Source of the DNA: Gemmatimonadota bacterium
GTDB lineage: Bacteria > Gemmatimonadota > Gemmatimonadetes > Gemmatimonadales > GWC2-71-9
Reading direction: 5' to 3'
Assembly (NCBI GenBank): GCA_017889745.1
Contig: JAGGAG010000028.1
Coordinates: 1-18,938 of the forward strand
DNA: 18,938 nucleotides
The translations under genes and the position numbers were made by a program. Below the pieces are notes generated by a model, which was not told where the DNA came from, ran no database searches, and saw nothing but the letters and a program-made list of their open reading frames with translations. Shown piece after piece: positions 7,274-15,415 of this stretch. Numbering within the stretch: the first letter of the stretch is position 1; every line of letters starts with the position of its first letter.

Positions 7274-9966
7274 ACGAACAGGAACTGGTCGAGCGGCGCG
7301 AGGTGATCGCCGAGTCGCCCGATCTCATCGATCTGCTCGCCCGCCTCGAGGAACGCGCGGAGCCCATCCTCACCCAGGTGCCCCTGCTGCCCACGGTGAA
7401 GTCGCTGCTCTCGACCGACGGCGGCGTCTGCCCCCGTGACGGCGCCGCACTCGAGTACGACCCCTGGAGCCCCTTCGCCCACCGCTGCCCCCGCTGCAAC
7501 GAGTCCGTGAGCGGCGACCGGCATCATCGCTGGTGGGCCCGCTTCCAGCACCTCTGGCTCGGCGAGCGCATGGCCCATCTCGCGGCCCTCGGAACGCTCG
7601 GCCAGAATGACCGCGCCCGGGACAAGGCCTGCCGTCTCATCGTCGAGTACGGCGCCCGCTATCTCGACTATCCCAACCGCGACAACGTCCTCGGCCCTGC
7701 GCGGCTCTTCTTCTCCACCTATCTCGAGTCGATCTGGATCACCAACGTCATCTCCTCGGCGCTCCTGCTCCGGTCCGCGGAGCAGCTCGACCAGGAGACC
7801 TCCGACGCTGTCGACCTGATCGCCAACGAGGCCGCCAACCTCATCGGCGATCACAACGAGGGATTCTCCAACCGGCAGACCTGGAACAACGCGGCGCTCG
7901 CCGGCCTGGCCCTCTGGTTCGAGGACGAATCGCTCCTTCGAACCTCGCTCGAGTCGCCCACCGGGCTCATCGCTCACCTGAAGCGCGGCTTCGGCGAAGA
8001 CGGCATGTGGTTCGAGGGCGAGAACTACCACCTCTTTGCCCTGCGCGGCCTGCTCGTCGGGCTCGGCTTTGCCCGTTCCGCGGGGCTCGATGCCTTTGCC
8101 GACGAGGCGCTCGCGACGCACGTCGCGGCGGCACTCCGCGCGCCGGCGCTCACGGCACTTCCCGATCTCACCTTTCCGGCCCGGAAGGACTCCCGTTTCG
8201 GCGTCTCGCTCGCGCAGCCGATGTATCTCGAGAACTGGGAAGCGGGCTTCGCCTGCCTCGGCACCGAGGGCGATCTCACCGGCTGGCTCGCGAGCCTGTA
8301 TCAGGCGCCGGCGCCGCGTGCGATGCTGCTCGACTCGTACCTGCACGAAGCAGGCTTGCCGGCTCCCGCGGAGCGGGGCAGGGAAGACCTCTCCTGGTGG
8401 ATGCTTGCGGTGGCGCTCCCCGCCATCGAATCGCGGGCCAGGACGGCAGCGCCGCCGAGCGTGCTGCTGGAGTCGCAGGGGCTGGCCGTGCTTCGCACCG
8501 GGACCCGCTACGCGAGTCTCGAGTGCGGCGCGCCCGGCGGCGGGCACGGACATCCCGACCGACTGCACCTCACCCTGCACGAGGATGGCGTCCACTGGCT
8601 GCCCGATCCCGGGGCGGGGAGCTATGTCTCGCGCGATCTCTTCTGGTATCGCGCCACGCTCGCCCACAACGCCCCGCGCATCGACGGCGTCTCCCAGGTG
8701 CCGGGTGACGCGACCTGTGAGTCCTTCGACTCCTCGAGGCATTGGGCCTGGGTGCGCGGCCGCTTCGGCGACGTCACCCGCACGGTCATCTCGGGTCCCG
8801 ATCACCTGCTCGACCGCGTGGAGATGTCGGCGGTCGATCCGCACACCCTCGAGCTGCCCTGGCATCTCGCCGGCACGTGGGAGGTCGTGTCACCGGGCCG
8901 CTGGGAGCCGGCGTCGCTGGAGGACGAGTTTGTGTCCGAAGTGAGTCGCTTTGTGCCCGACCAGCGGGGTGCCATCCGGATTGTGGCGACTGCCGGCGGG
9001 TCGTCGATCTCGCTCACGCTCCTTGGCGCCGATGAGCTGCTCCGCGCCACGGCGCCGGGCGTGCCCGGCAGTCCGCCTGCTCCCTTTCTCCTGGTGCGGG
9101 CCACCGGGCGGTCCGTTCGCCTCGTCGCGGCCCTGGCGCGCGGCAACGAGGCGCCCGGCCTCGTGCACGAGGGCGAACTCACCACCGTGCAACTCGCCGG
9201 CGTCGCGACCCGCCATCAGCCCGAGCCCGACGGCTGGCGCATCGAGGCACCCGGCGGGGTCGTGAAGCTCGGCGGACGGCGCCCGCCGGCAACCGCCGTG
9301 CCGCCCGACCGGCTCGCCGAGTTCCAGGCGCATGGCGTTGCGACCGCGGCGTCACGCTCGCTCACCGGCGCCGCGCTCGCGTCAGCGGAGCCGCTCATGC
9401 TCGATCGCGAGGACCAGTACCGCCGGAGCGAGGAACCCTGGACCGGCGACGGGTCCTTCGAGGCGCGCTGCTGGCCCGCGTGGAATGCGGATCACTTCTA
9501 TCTCACCGTCGACGTTTCGAAGCCGGAGGTATTCTTCCGGTCACCCGATGCGCCACCGCTCCTGCTCGACAACGAGCCCGATGACATCCACAGCGATGGC
9601 GTGCAGGTCTACCTTCGTCCGCTGGCGGACGGTCCGACGTATGGCTTTCTGCTCGTGCCCGATGGCGAATCGGGCCTGCGCGTGCGCCCCGCCGCCGGCA
9701 CGGAAGGAACATCCGACATGGCGAGCGGAAGCTGGCAGCCCACGCCCGGCGGATATCGCATCACGGCCGCGTTCACGCTGCCCGGGTGGGAACAGCTCGG
9801 CGCCGGAAACACCATCGGGTTCGACCTCATCGTCAACGAAATGCGTGCCGGGCGCGAGCGGCGGGCGGGACAGCTGGTGTGGGGTGCGGATGGCGGCTGG
9901 GTGTGGCTTCGGGGCGACCGCCACGATCCCGCGCGCTTCGGCGCACTTGAACTGGGCGCCCCATGA
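7267..9966 (+). CDS. Heparinase II/III-like polysaccharide lyase with C-terminal CBM9-like domain
   Basis: 899 residues from GTG 7267, which has GGGAG seven bases before it and overlaps the kinase stop; an in-frame GTG at 7243 is less likely. Near the N-terminus there is a zinc-ribbon-like cluster (Cys55, Cys74, Cys77, His72), then an alpha-toroid region: YLDYPNRDNVLGPARLFFST, NRQTWNNAALAGLALWF (Asn207/208), and FEGENYHLFALRGLL (Tyr254). The beta-sandwich part has GGGHGHPDRLHL (His427, His429) and DPGAGSYVSRDLFWYRATLA. Asn, Tyr and His at these places match the layout of heparinase III's catalytic residues, so beta-elimination of a uronate-containing glycan is inferred. From about residue 700 a CBM9/DOMON-like beta domain follows (FEARCWPAWNADHFYLTVDV, IHSDGVQVYLRPL). 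No signal peptide is visible, implying cytoplasmic action on imported oligosaccharides. Confidence 0.87.
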   Translation: MLNEQELVERREVIAESPDLIDLLARLEERAEPILTQVPLLPTVKSLLSTDGGVCPRDGAALEYDPWSPFAHRCPRCNESVSGDRHHRWWARFQHLWLGERMAHLAALGTLGQNDRARDKACRLIVEYGARYLDYPNRDNVLGPARLFFSTYLESIWITNVISSALLLRSAEQLDQETSDAVDLIANEAANLIGDHNEGFSNRQTWNNAALAGLALWFEDESLLRTSLESPTGLIAHLKRGFGEDGMWFEGENYHLFALRGLLVGLGFARSAGLDAFADEALATHVAAALRAPALTALPDLTFPARKDSRFGVSLAQPMYLENWEAGFACLGTEGDLTGWLASLYQAPAPRAMLLDSYLHEAGLPAPAERGREDLSWWMLAVALPAIESRARTAAPPSVLLESQGLAVLRTGTRYASLECGAPGGGHGHPDRLHLTLHEDGVHWLPDPGAGSYVSRDLFWYRATLAHNAPRIDGVSQVPGDATCESFDSSRHWAWVRGRFGDVTRTVISGPDHLLDRVEMSAVDPHTLELPWHLAGTWEVVSPGRWEPASLEDEFVSEVSRFVPDQRGAIRIVATAGGSSISLTLLGADELLRATAPGVPGSPPAPFLLVRATGRSVRLVAALARGNEAPGLVHEGELTTVQLAGVATRHQPEPDGWRIEAPGGVVKLGGRRPPATAVPPDRLAEFQAHGVATAASRSLTGAALASAEPLMLDREDQYRRSEEPWTGDGSFEARCWPAWNADHFYLTVDVSKPEVFFRSPDAPPLLLDNEPDDIHSDGVQVYLRPLADGPTYGFLLVPDGESGLRVRPAAGTEGTSDMASGSWQPTPGGYRITAAFTLPGWEQLGAGNTIGFDLIVNEMRAGRERRAGQLVWGADGGWVWLRGDRHDPARFGALELGAP

Positions 9967-11129
9967 GTGACTGGCCGGTAGCCGGCTTTACCTCTACCGG
10001 GAGCAAGCATCCCCAGGGGATCTACGGCGACGGCGATGCGTCCGGGGTGCCGCGCCTCATGTCGCGCTCGGCGGGATGCTACGTGTGGGACGATCGGGAC
10101 AAGCGGTACGTCGACTGCATCATGGCACTCGGCGCGGTGGCGCTGGGCTATGGGCATCCTGTCGTCAAGCTCGCGGCGGCGGCGGCGATCGAGGCAGGCG
10201 TGGTGGGCCCGCTGGCGCCGGTCGTCGAGGCCGAGCTGGCCGAAGACCTTCAGCGCCTCATTCCCCGCCTGGAACAGGTGCGCTTCCTCAAGACCGGCGC
10301 CGAGGCCTGCGCCGCGGCGGTGCGTCTCGCGCGGGCATACACCGGCCGCGAGATGGTGCTCAGCTGTGGCTACCACGGCTGGCTCGATTGGGCCGCGTCC
10401 GGACCCGGAGTGCCCGCGGCGGTAAGCTACCTGTCGGACGTGATTCCTTTCAACAACATCGAGGAGACTCGCCGCCTCATCCGGGCAACCGGCCACCGGC
10501 TCGCGTGTGTCATCATCGAGCCCGTCATCGAGGCTGAACCCCATCCCGAGTGGCTGGCCACCCTGCGTGCCGAGACGACGCGCGTCGGCGCGCTGTGGAT
10601 CATCGACGAGGTGAAGACCGCCTGCCGTATCGCCATCGGCGGCGCCACGGAGCGCTATGGTCTCGAGCCCGACCTCATGGTGCTCGGCAAGGCGCTTGCC
10701 AACGGATTTCCCCTGGCGGTGGTGGGCGGGCGCCGCGCGGTCATGGAACGCGTCGCCGACACCTGGATCTCCTCGACGCTCGCCACCGAGTTCGTCTCGC
10801 TCGCTGCCGCGCGCGCCTGCCTCGATGTCATGCAGCTGGAGGACGTCCCCGCGACGCTGCACAAGGCCGGTAGCCGCCTCTTCGCGGGGCTGGGCCGCCT
10901 GGCCCACGAGTACCCCGACCTCGTTACGCGCACCATGGGAATTCCGGAGATGTGCCACCTCGAGTTCCGCGACGAGGCGTTCTCCCGTGGGGTGGCCATC
11001 GGCGCGGCGCGGCGCGGCGTACTCTTCAAGCGTTCGGCCTATAACTTCGTCTCCCTGGCACATGACGGCGCGGTGGTGGAACAGGTAGTGGACACGTTGG
11101 CGGAGGTGCTGGGTGACATTCGCCGGTAG
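9963..11129 (+). CDS. Class-III PLP aminotransferase, glutamate-1-semialdehyde aminomutase type
   Basis: 388 residues. Seen: RSAGCYVWDDRDKRYVDC near the N-terminus, the cofactor phosphate loop region FLKTGAEACAAAVRLARAYT, CGYHGWLDW (aromatic stacking on PLP), LWIIDEVKTACR (Asp that pairs with the pyridine nitrogen) and LMVLGKALANGFPLAVVGGR with Lys243 as the Schiff-base lysine. The order and spacing are those of glutamate-1-semialdehyde aminomutase relatives, but a HemL role is unlikely. The protein is somewhat short and sits in a sugar operon, sharing an ATGA overlap with the lyase gene. More plausible is transfer of an amino group to or from a keto or aldehyde sugar or a breakdown product; the substrate is unknown. 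No strong ribosome site is visible, so translational coupling is likely. Confidence 0.88.
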   Translation: MSDWPVAGFTSTGSKHPQGIYGDGDASGVPRLMSRSAGCYVWDDRDKRYVDCIMALGAVALGYGHPVVKLAAAAAIEAGVVGPLAPVVEAELAEDLQRLIPRLEQVRFLKTGAEACAAAVRLARAYTGREMVLSCGYHGWLDWAASGPGVPAAVSYLSDVIPFNNIEETRRLIRATGHRLACVIIEPVIEAEPHPEWLATLRAETTRVGALWIIDEVKTACRIAIGGATERYGLEPDLMVLGKALANGFPLAVVGGRRAVMERVADTWISSTLATEFVSLAAARACLDVMQLEDVPATLHKAGSRLFAGLGRLAHEYPDLVTRTMGIPEMCHLEFRDEAFSRGVAIGAARRGVLFKRSAYNFVSLAHDGAVVEQVVDTLAEVLGDIRR

Positions 11130-11135
11130 GACCCC

Positions 11136-11936
11136 ATGCTGGTAGACGTGCATGCGCACTTCTACTCCGACCGGTCGCCCCGGGCCGACGCAGCGCAAAG
11201 GAACGCGAGCCGCCTGAAGGCCGGCGAGCGGATCGGCATTTCGTATCACGTCGCGTCCATTCTGGGCAGCTGGGGCCTTCGCTCGCCCACCTACTTCCCG
11301 TCGCCCGACGACCTGACTCACGCCAATGCCGCGCTCCGGGCACTGATCAAACAGCATCCCGATCGCATCCGGGGCTACGTCGCCGTGAATCCCAACTTCA
11401 CCGCGCACGCACTTGCCCAGATCCGCGCCGGCTCGGCCGCGGGCATGGTCGGCGTCAAGCTCGCCGCGAGCCGCCGCGCCAACGACCCCCTGCTCGATCC
11501 CGTCGCCAGCCTCGCGGGCGAGCTCGGCCTGCCGGTGCTGCATCACATATGGCAGAATCGCCGGCACGAGTGGCCGGGACAGGAAGCCTCCGACGCGGTG
11601 GAACTCTGCGAGCTGGCCGCCCGGCACCCGCGGGTGAACTTCATCCTGGCGCACATCGGTGGCGGCGGCGACTGGCTCCACTCGCTACACGTGGTACGGC
11701 CAGTACCCAACGTGTACGTCGATCTCTCCGGCAGTGGGGTGGACGGCGGCATGCTGGAGCTCTGCCTGTCGCAGGTGGGAGCCGATCGCCTCCTCTGGGG
11801 CGCCGACATCACCCTGTGCACCGGCTGGGCCAAGCTGCGCTACCTCGAGCACATCCTTCCGGCCCCTGACCTCGAGCAGGTCCGCTGGCGCAACGCGGCG
11901 CGGATCTTTCCTCCCACTGCGTTCCAGGGCGACTGA
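11136..11936 (+). CDS. Metal-dependent amidohydrolase-family (TIM-barrel) hydrolase
   Basis: 266 residues, cytoplasmic. The metal-binding pattern of the amidohydrolase-2 family is intact: HxH at His6/His8 (LVDVHAHFY), GVKL with Lys108, LHH at 136-137, AHIGGGGDW with His173, and WGADI with Asp224 near the C-terminus. Members hydrolyse lactones and amides or decarboxylate carboxylic acids; lactone opening of a sugar acid would fit this operon, but that is inference. The ATG follows the aminotransferase stop by six bases, with AGGA at 11128-11131 just before it, and the stop shares one base with the next gene (TGATG). The neighbouring gene is probably a divergent paralogue, so the two may form a complex or act in sequence. 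Confidence 0.85.
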   Translation: MLVDVHAHFYSDRSPRADAAQRNASRLKAGERIGISYHVASILGSWGLRSPTYFPSPDDLTHANAALRALIKQHPDRIRGYVAVNPNFTAHALAQIRAGSAAGMVGVKLAASRRANDPLLDPVASLAGELGLPVLHHIWQNRRHEWPGQEASDAVELCELAARHPRVNFILAHIGGGGDWLHSLHVVRPVPNVYVDLSGSGVDGGMLELCLSQVGADRLLWGADITLCTGWAKLRYLEHILPAPDLEQVRWRNAARIFPPTAFQGD

Positions 11937-12712
11937 TGATCGACGTCAATGCCTTTCTCGGTGGTTACCCCTGGCGCCGGGTGCCGGGCACCAGCGCCGC
12001 GGGCCTGCTCGCCGCCATGGATCGCACCGGCATCATCGAGGCCTGGGTCTCGCATCTGCCCGCCATCTTCTGGCGCGATCCCACCGAGGGCAACGAGTGG
12101 CTCTACGATACCGCGACCCGTGAAGTACGCTTTCGTCCAGTCCCCTGTATCCAGCCCGGACTAGCCAACTGGGAGCGTGAGCTGACCACCGCAGTGGATC
12201 GGCGCGTGCCCGCGGTGCGAGTCGATCCCACCGTGCATGGGCTCGACCCTGCGGGCCAGTCGATGCGGCGCCTGGCCGCGGCGTGCGGCGAGGCCGGCGT
12301 TCCGCTGATGATGGCGGTGCGGTTTGAGGATGGCAGGCAGCGTCACCCGAACGATCGCGCGCCCGAACTTCCCGCCGCGGCCGTTCGCGCCCTCGTGCGC
12401 TCCAGCCCGCGCGTGCGGATGTTGGTGACCCACGCCGATCGCGGGGTCGTCGAGGAAGTGCACTGGTCGCTCACGCCCGAGGAATCATCCCGCATCTGGT
12501 GGGACATCTGCTGGATCTGGGGACCGCCCGAGGATCATCTCGAGCTGCTGCTGGACACGATCGGTGTCGCGCGCTTCGTCCTGGGCACCGGTATGCCGCT
12601 GCGCCTGCCGGAGACCCCGATCGCCCGGCTCGATCTGCTCGACCTGCCTCCCGCCGAGCGCGCCATCCTCGAGCACGGAAACGCCGAGTCCCTTTCCGGG
12701 AAGCCGGTGTGA
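11936..12712 (+). CDS. Amidohydrolase-fold protein lacking the HxH metal motif
   Basis: 258 residues. The opening MIDVNAFLGGYPWR aligns by eye with the start of the upstream amidohydrolase, but the HxH histidines are replaced by Asn5 and Phe7. Later landmarks are partly kept: VRVDPTVHGL, PLMMAVRFEDGRQRHP, MLVTHADRG (a His where the barrel-strand His is expected), and VLGTGMPLRLPE, where the usual catalytic Asp of a G(S/A)D motif is Thr. This suggests loss of one metal site or a non-hydrolytic role such as an isomerase, lactonase of a different mechanism, or partner subunit. Proteins with a DVN...G.WPFR opening seem to me a recognisable amidohydrolase subgroup, but I cannot name a function. 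It shares TGATG with the gene before and GTGA with the one after. Confidence 0.75.
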   Translation: MIDVNAFLGGYPWRRVPGTSAAGLLAAMDRTGIIEAWVSHLPAIFWRDPTEGNEWLYDTATREVRFRPVPCIQPGLANWERELTTAVDRRVPAVRVDPTVHGLDPAGQSMRRLAAACGEAGVPLMMAVRFEDGRQRHPNDRAPELPAAAVRALVRSSPRVRMLVTHADRGVVEEVHWSLTPEESSRIWWDICWIWGPPEDHLELLLDTIGVARFVLGTGMPLRLPETPIARLDLLDLPPAERAILEHGNAESLSGKPV

Positions 12713-15351
12713 CCCGGCTGGTATTCCACCTCGTACCACATGTGCACTGGGACCGGGAGTGGTATCTCCCCGAGGCCACGCTTCGCGTGCGCCTGGTGGG
12801 CATGCTCGACGATCTCATCGCCCGCCTGACCCGCGACGGCACGCTGGCGCACTTCCTCTTCGATGGCCAGGCGGCGCTGATCGAGGACTACCTGCGGGTC
12901 CGGCCGGGGCAGGCGCCGGCGCTCGCGGCGCTCATACGGAGCGGGCGGCTCGAGGTTGGCCCCTGGTACGTCCTCGCCGACGAGCAGCTCGTCTCCGGTG
13001 AGTCCCTCATCCGCAACCTCCTCGTGGGCGGCAGGATGGCGGAGCGGCTCGGCCGCCGGAGCGGAATGCTCTACTCGCCCGATGCCTTCGGTCATCCCGG
13101 CATGCTCCCCGATCTCGCGCGGGAGTTCGGGCTCATGCACGCGGTGCTCTGGCGCGGCGTGGGCGACAGCGATTCGGCGCGCGATGCCTTCGTCTGGCGC
13201 GGCCCCGCCGGCGGACGGCTCTTCGTCTATCACCTGCCTCCGCCGGGCTATGAGATGGGTGCAGACCTGCCCGCCGACCGGATCACGCTGCCTGCGGCGT
13301 GGCAGCGGTTGCGTGAGCAGCTCATTGCCCGGAGTTCCGGTCCGCACATCCTGGTGTTTGTCGGCGCCGATCATCACTGGGTGCACCGCGACCTGCCCCT
13401 CCTGCGGAGCCTGATCGCCGAGCTCGAGCCCGGCAACGAGGTGCGGATTTCCCGTGCCGATGCCGCCGTCGCGGCACTCTCCGGCTCGGCGCGCGGCATC
13501 CCTGAGGGGGCGGGTGAGCTCCGCGACGTGAGCAGGGCCACCTGGGTTCTCCAGGGCACCCACGGCACCCGCGCGCCCCTCAAGCGGCGCAACAGCGAAA
13601 TCGAGCTGGCCCTCGAACGCATCGCCGCACCGCTTGTGGCGCTTGCCGGTGGCGACGACCTCGCCGGCGCGCTCGCCTTCGCCTGGAGCACGCTGCTCCA
13701 GAACCACTTTCACGACTCGATCTGCGGCACCGTGGCTGACACGGTGGCGCGAACCATGGAGACTCGCTTTGCCGACGTCGAGGCCGCCGGCAAGGAGATT
13801 GCCCGCCGGGCCATACATCGCATCGTCGCGCACGATCCCGACCGGGCGCGCGAGAACTCGCCGCGCATCCGGCCTCGTCTCGTCCTCTGGAATCCCGCCG
13901 CGCGCCCGCGGGGCGGGGTAGTGCTCGCCCGGATCTCCGCCTTCCGCCGCGACGTGCTGGTGGGTCCCCCCGACAACCGCACCCCTCGCACCGGGTCGGC
14001 CGCGCTGCCGGCCGTGCTCGCGCGCGCGGATGAGCGGTTCACCCTGCAGGTCCTCGGCCGGCGGGACGCATCGGAGCGGCTCGATGCCGATCATCACTAT
14101 CCCGATCTCGACCTGGTCGAGCAGGCCGTTGTGGCGCTCGAGGCGCCGGTGCTGCCGGGGCTTGGCTGGGGCATGCTCGAGCCGTCGAGCGACACGGCCT
14201 CGTCCGGCCCCGCACCGCACGCTCCCGTTACTGCCCAGGGGATGTCACTGGACAATGGACTGGTCCGTGTCACCCTCTCACGCCATGGCCGCCTGGAATT
14301 GGCCGACCACGCGCGGGAAGAGCGCTATACCGACCTGCTCGAGCTCGTGGGCGGCGGCGATCGCGGCGACACCTACACCTGGTGTCCCGTTGGCCTGGAA
14401 CGCGCGCTCGATCCAGTCGGTCCGGTGCGCCAGCGACTGGTTGCATCCGGGCCGCTGGTCGGTGCACTCGAGGCATCGTGGTCCGTCCGCACCGGCGCCG
14501 GCACCGGAGGCAAGGGACGAGTCGATCTCAGGCTCGTGGTTCATCTTTTCGCCGGCAGCCCGCTGGTGCGTTGCGTGCTGGAGGTCGACAATTGGGCCAC
14601 CGATCATCGGCTGCGCCTCCGGCTCCCCACCGATCTCGAGGGCGCGGACCTCGTCACCGGTGCGCAGCTCGGATCGGTGCACCGCACGGAGGTCCGGCCG
14701 GATCATGAGCGGCATCGCCTGGAAGCGCCGGTAAGCACCGTTCCGGCACACCGCTTCGCCGCGGCCGCCCGCGCCGGACGCGGGCTCGCCATCCTGGCAC
14801 CGGGATTCTTCGAGGTCGAGTGGCGCAAGGGAGATGTGTTCGCCACGCTGCTGCGGGCGGTGGGCCAGCTTTCCCGCAACGACCTCGACACCCGGTCGGG
14901 TCACGCGGCGTGGCCGGAAGCCACGCCGCTCGCGCAGTGCCCCGGCCGTTCCCGCGTTGCCTTTGCGTTGGCGCCGCTCGATGCTGCCGTGCTCGCGAGC
15001 GGCAACGCGCTGCCGGAACTGTGGGAGGACGCCTTCGTGCCGCTGCAGGCGCTCTGGCTCCGCGACGCCACCGACCTCCACCTGCCCGCCGGCAGCATCG
15101 AACTCGAGGGCGAGGGGCTCGTGCTCTCCACCATCAAGCGCGCCGAGGAAGGCGAAGGCATGGTCATCCGGTGCTGGAACAACTCCGGCGGGAGGGTGCA
15201 GGGTCTGCTGCGGTTCGGTGAACCCCGCGCCAGCGCGGCGCGCAGCCGTGCCGATGAACGCGAGCCCAGGGCGGTGCCGCTCGGCAATGGCGGTCGTGAA
15301 CTGCGTTTTGTCGCCGAACCATATGCCTGGGTCACGCTCATGGTCCGGTAG
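12709..15351 (+). CDS. GH38-family alpha-mannosidase
   Basis: 880 residues from the GTG at 12709, which overlaps the previous stop by four bases; an open frame runs back to 12499 but encodes low-complexity Arg/Ala-rich residues. Family-38 active-site motifs are clear: VPHVHWDREWY with zinc ligands His13 and Asp15, LYSPDAFGHPGM with the expected nucleophile Asp125, and NHFHDSICGT with His335-Asp336. A mannosidase middle domain follows (ALERI...LAWSTLLQN), then the large C-terminal beta region (DNGLVRVTLSRHGRLELAD, VVHLFAGSPLVRCVLEVDNW, GLAILAPGFFEVEW). The enzyme should remove alpha-linked mannose or a close analogue with retention. No signal peptide is seen, so it acts in the cytoplasm, as expected for import-then-digest. 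It is the last tightly coupled gene of the cluster. Confidence 0.9.
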   Translation: MTRLVFHLVPHVHWDREWYLPEATLRVRLVGMLDDLIARLTRDGTLAHFLFDGQAALIEDYLRVRPGQAPALAALIRSGRLEVGPWYVLADEQLVSGESLIRNLLVGGRMAERLGRRSGMLYSPDAFGHPGMLPDLAREFGLMHAVLWRGVGDSDSARDAFVWRGPAGGRLFVYHLPPPGYEMGADLPADRITLPAAWQRLREQLIARSSGPHILVFVGADHHWVHRDLPLLRSLIAELEPGNEVRISRADAAVAALSGSARGIPEGAGELRDVSRATWVLQGTHGTRAPLKRRNSEIELALERIAAPLVALAGGDDLAGALAFAWSTLLQNHFHDSICGTVADTVARTMETRFADVEAAGKEIARRAIHRIVAHDPDRARENSPRIRPRLVLWNPAARPRGGVVLARISAFRRDVLVGPPDNRTPRTGSAALPAVLARADERFTLQVLGRRDASERLDADHHYPDLDLVEQAVVALEAPVLPGLGWGMLEPSSDTASSGPAPHAPVTAQGMSLDNGLVRVTLSRHGRLELADHAREERYTDLLELVGGGDRGDTYTWCPVGLERALDPVGPVRQRLVASGPLVGALEASWSVRTGAGTGGKGRVDLRLVVHLFAGSPLVRCVLEVDNWATDHRLRLRLPTDLEGADLVTGAQLGSVHRTEVRPDHERHRLEAPVSTVPAHRFAAAARAGRGLAILAPGFFEVEWRKGDVFATLLRAVGQLSRNDLDTRSGHAAWPEATPLAQCPGRSRVAFALAPLDAAVLASGNALPELWEDAFVPLQALWLRDATDLHLPAGSIELEGEGLVLSTIKRAEEGEGMVIRCWNNSGGRVQGLLRFGEPRASAARSRADEREPRAVPLGNGGRELRFVAEPYAWVTLMVR

Positions 15352-15415
15352 TGGCGGCCCGAGTGTTGCGCCCCTATCCAACGTGTGGAATCAGCCTCAT
15401 CTTGCCCTGACAGCC

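Noticed and set aside
9609..11681. Very long minus-strand open frame (690 codons) opposite the aminotransferase and amidohydrolase
   Set aside because: It mirrors GC-rich codon use of the plus-strand genes, is rich in Arg/Gly/His/Ala with no domain motif, and the plus-strand frames carry clear active-site motifs across the same DNA. The same holds for 6916-8865, 12535-14220 and 145-1335 on the minus strand.
12499..12708. 70-residue N-terminal extension of the alpha-mannosidase
   Set aside because: It is Arg/Ala/Pro-rich shadow coding inside the preceding gene; the GTG at 12709 with a GTGA overlap begins right at the conserved N-terminal strand.
14834..15415. 194-residue N-terminal extension of GlgC, suggesting a fusion
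   Set aside because: The extra part lies in another frame of the mannosidase gene and is low-complexity; GlgC homologues start near the ATG at 15416.
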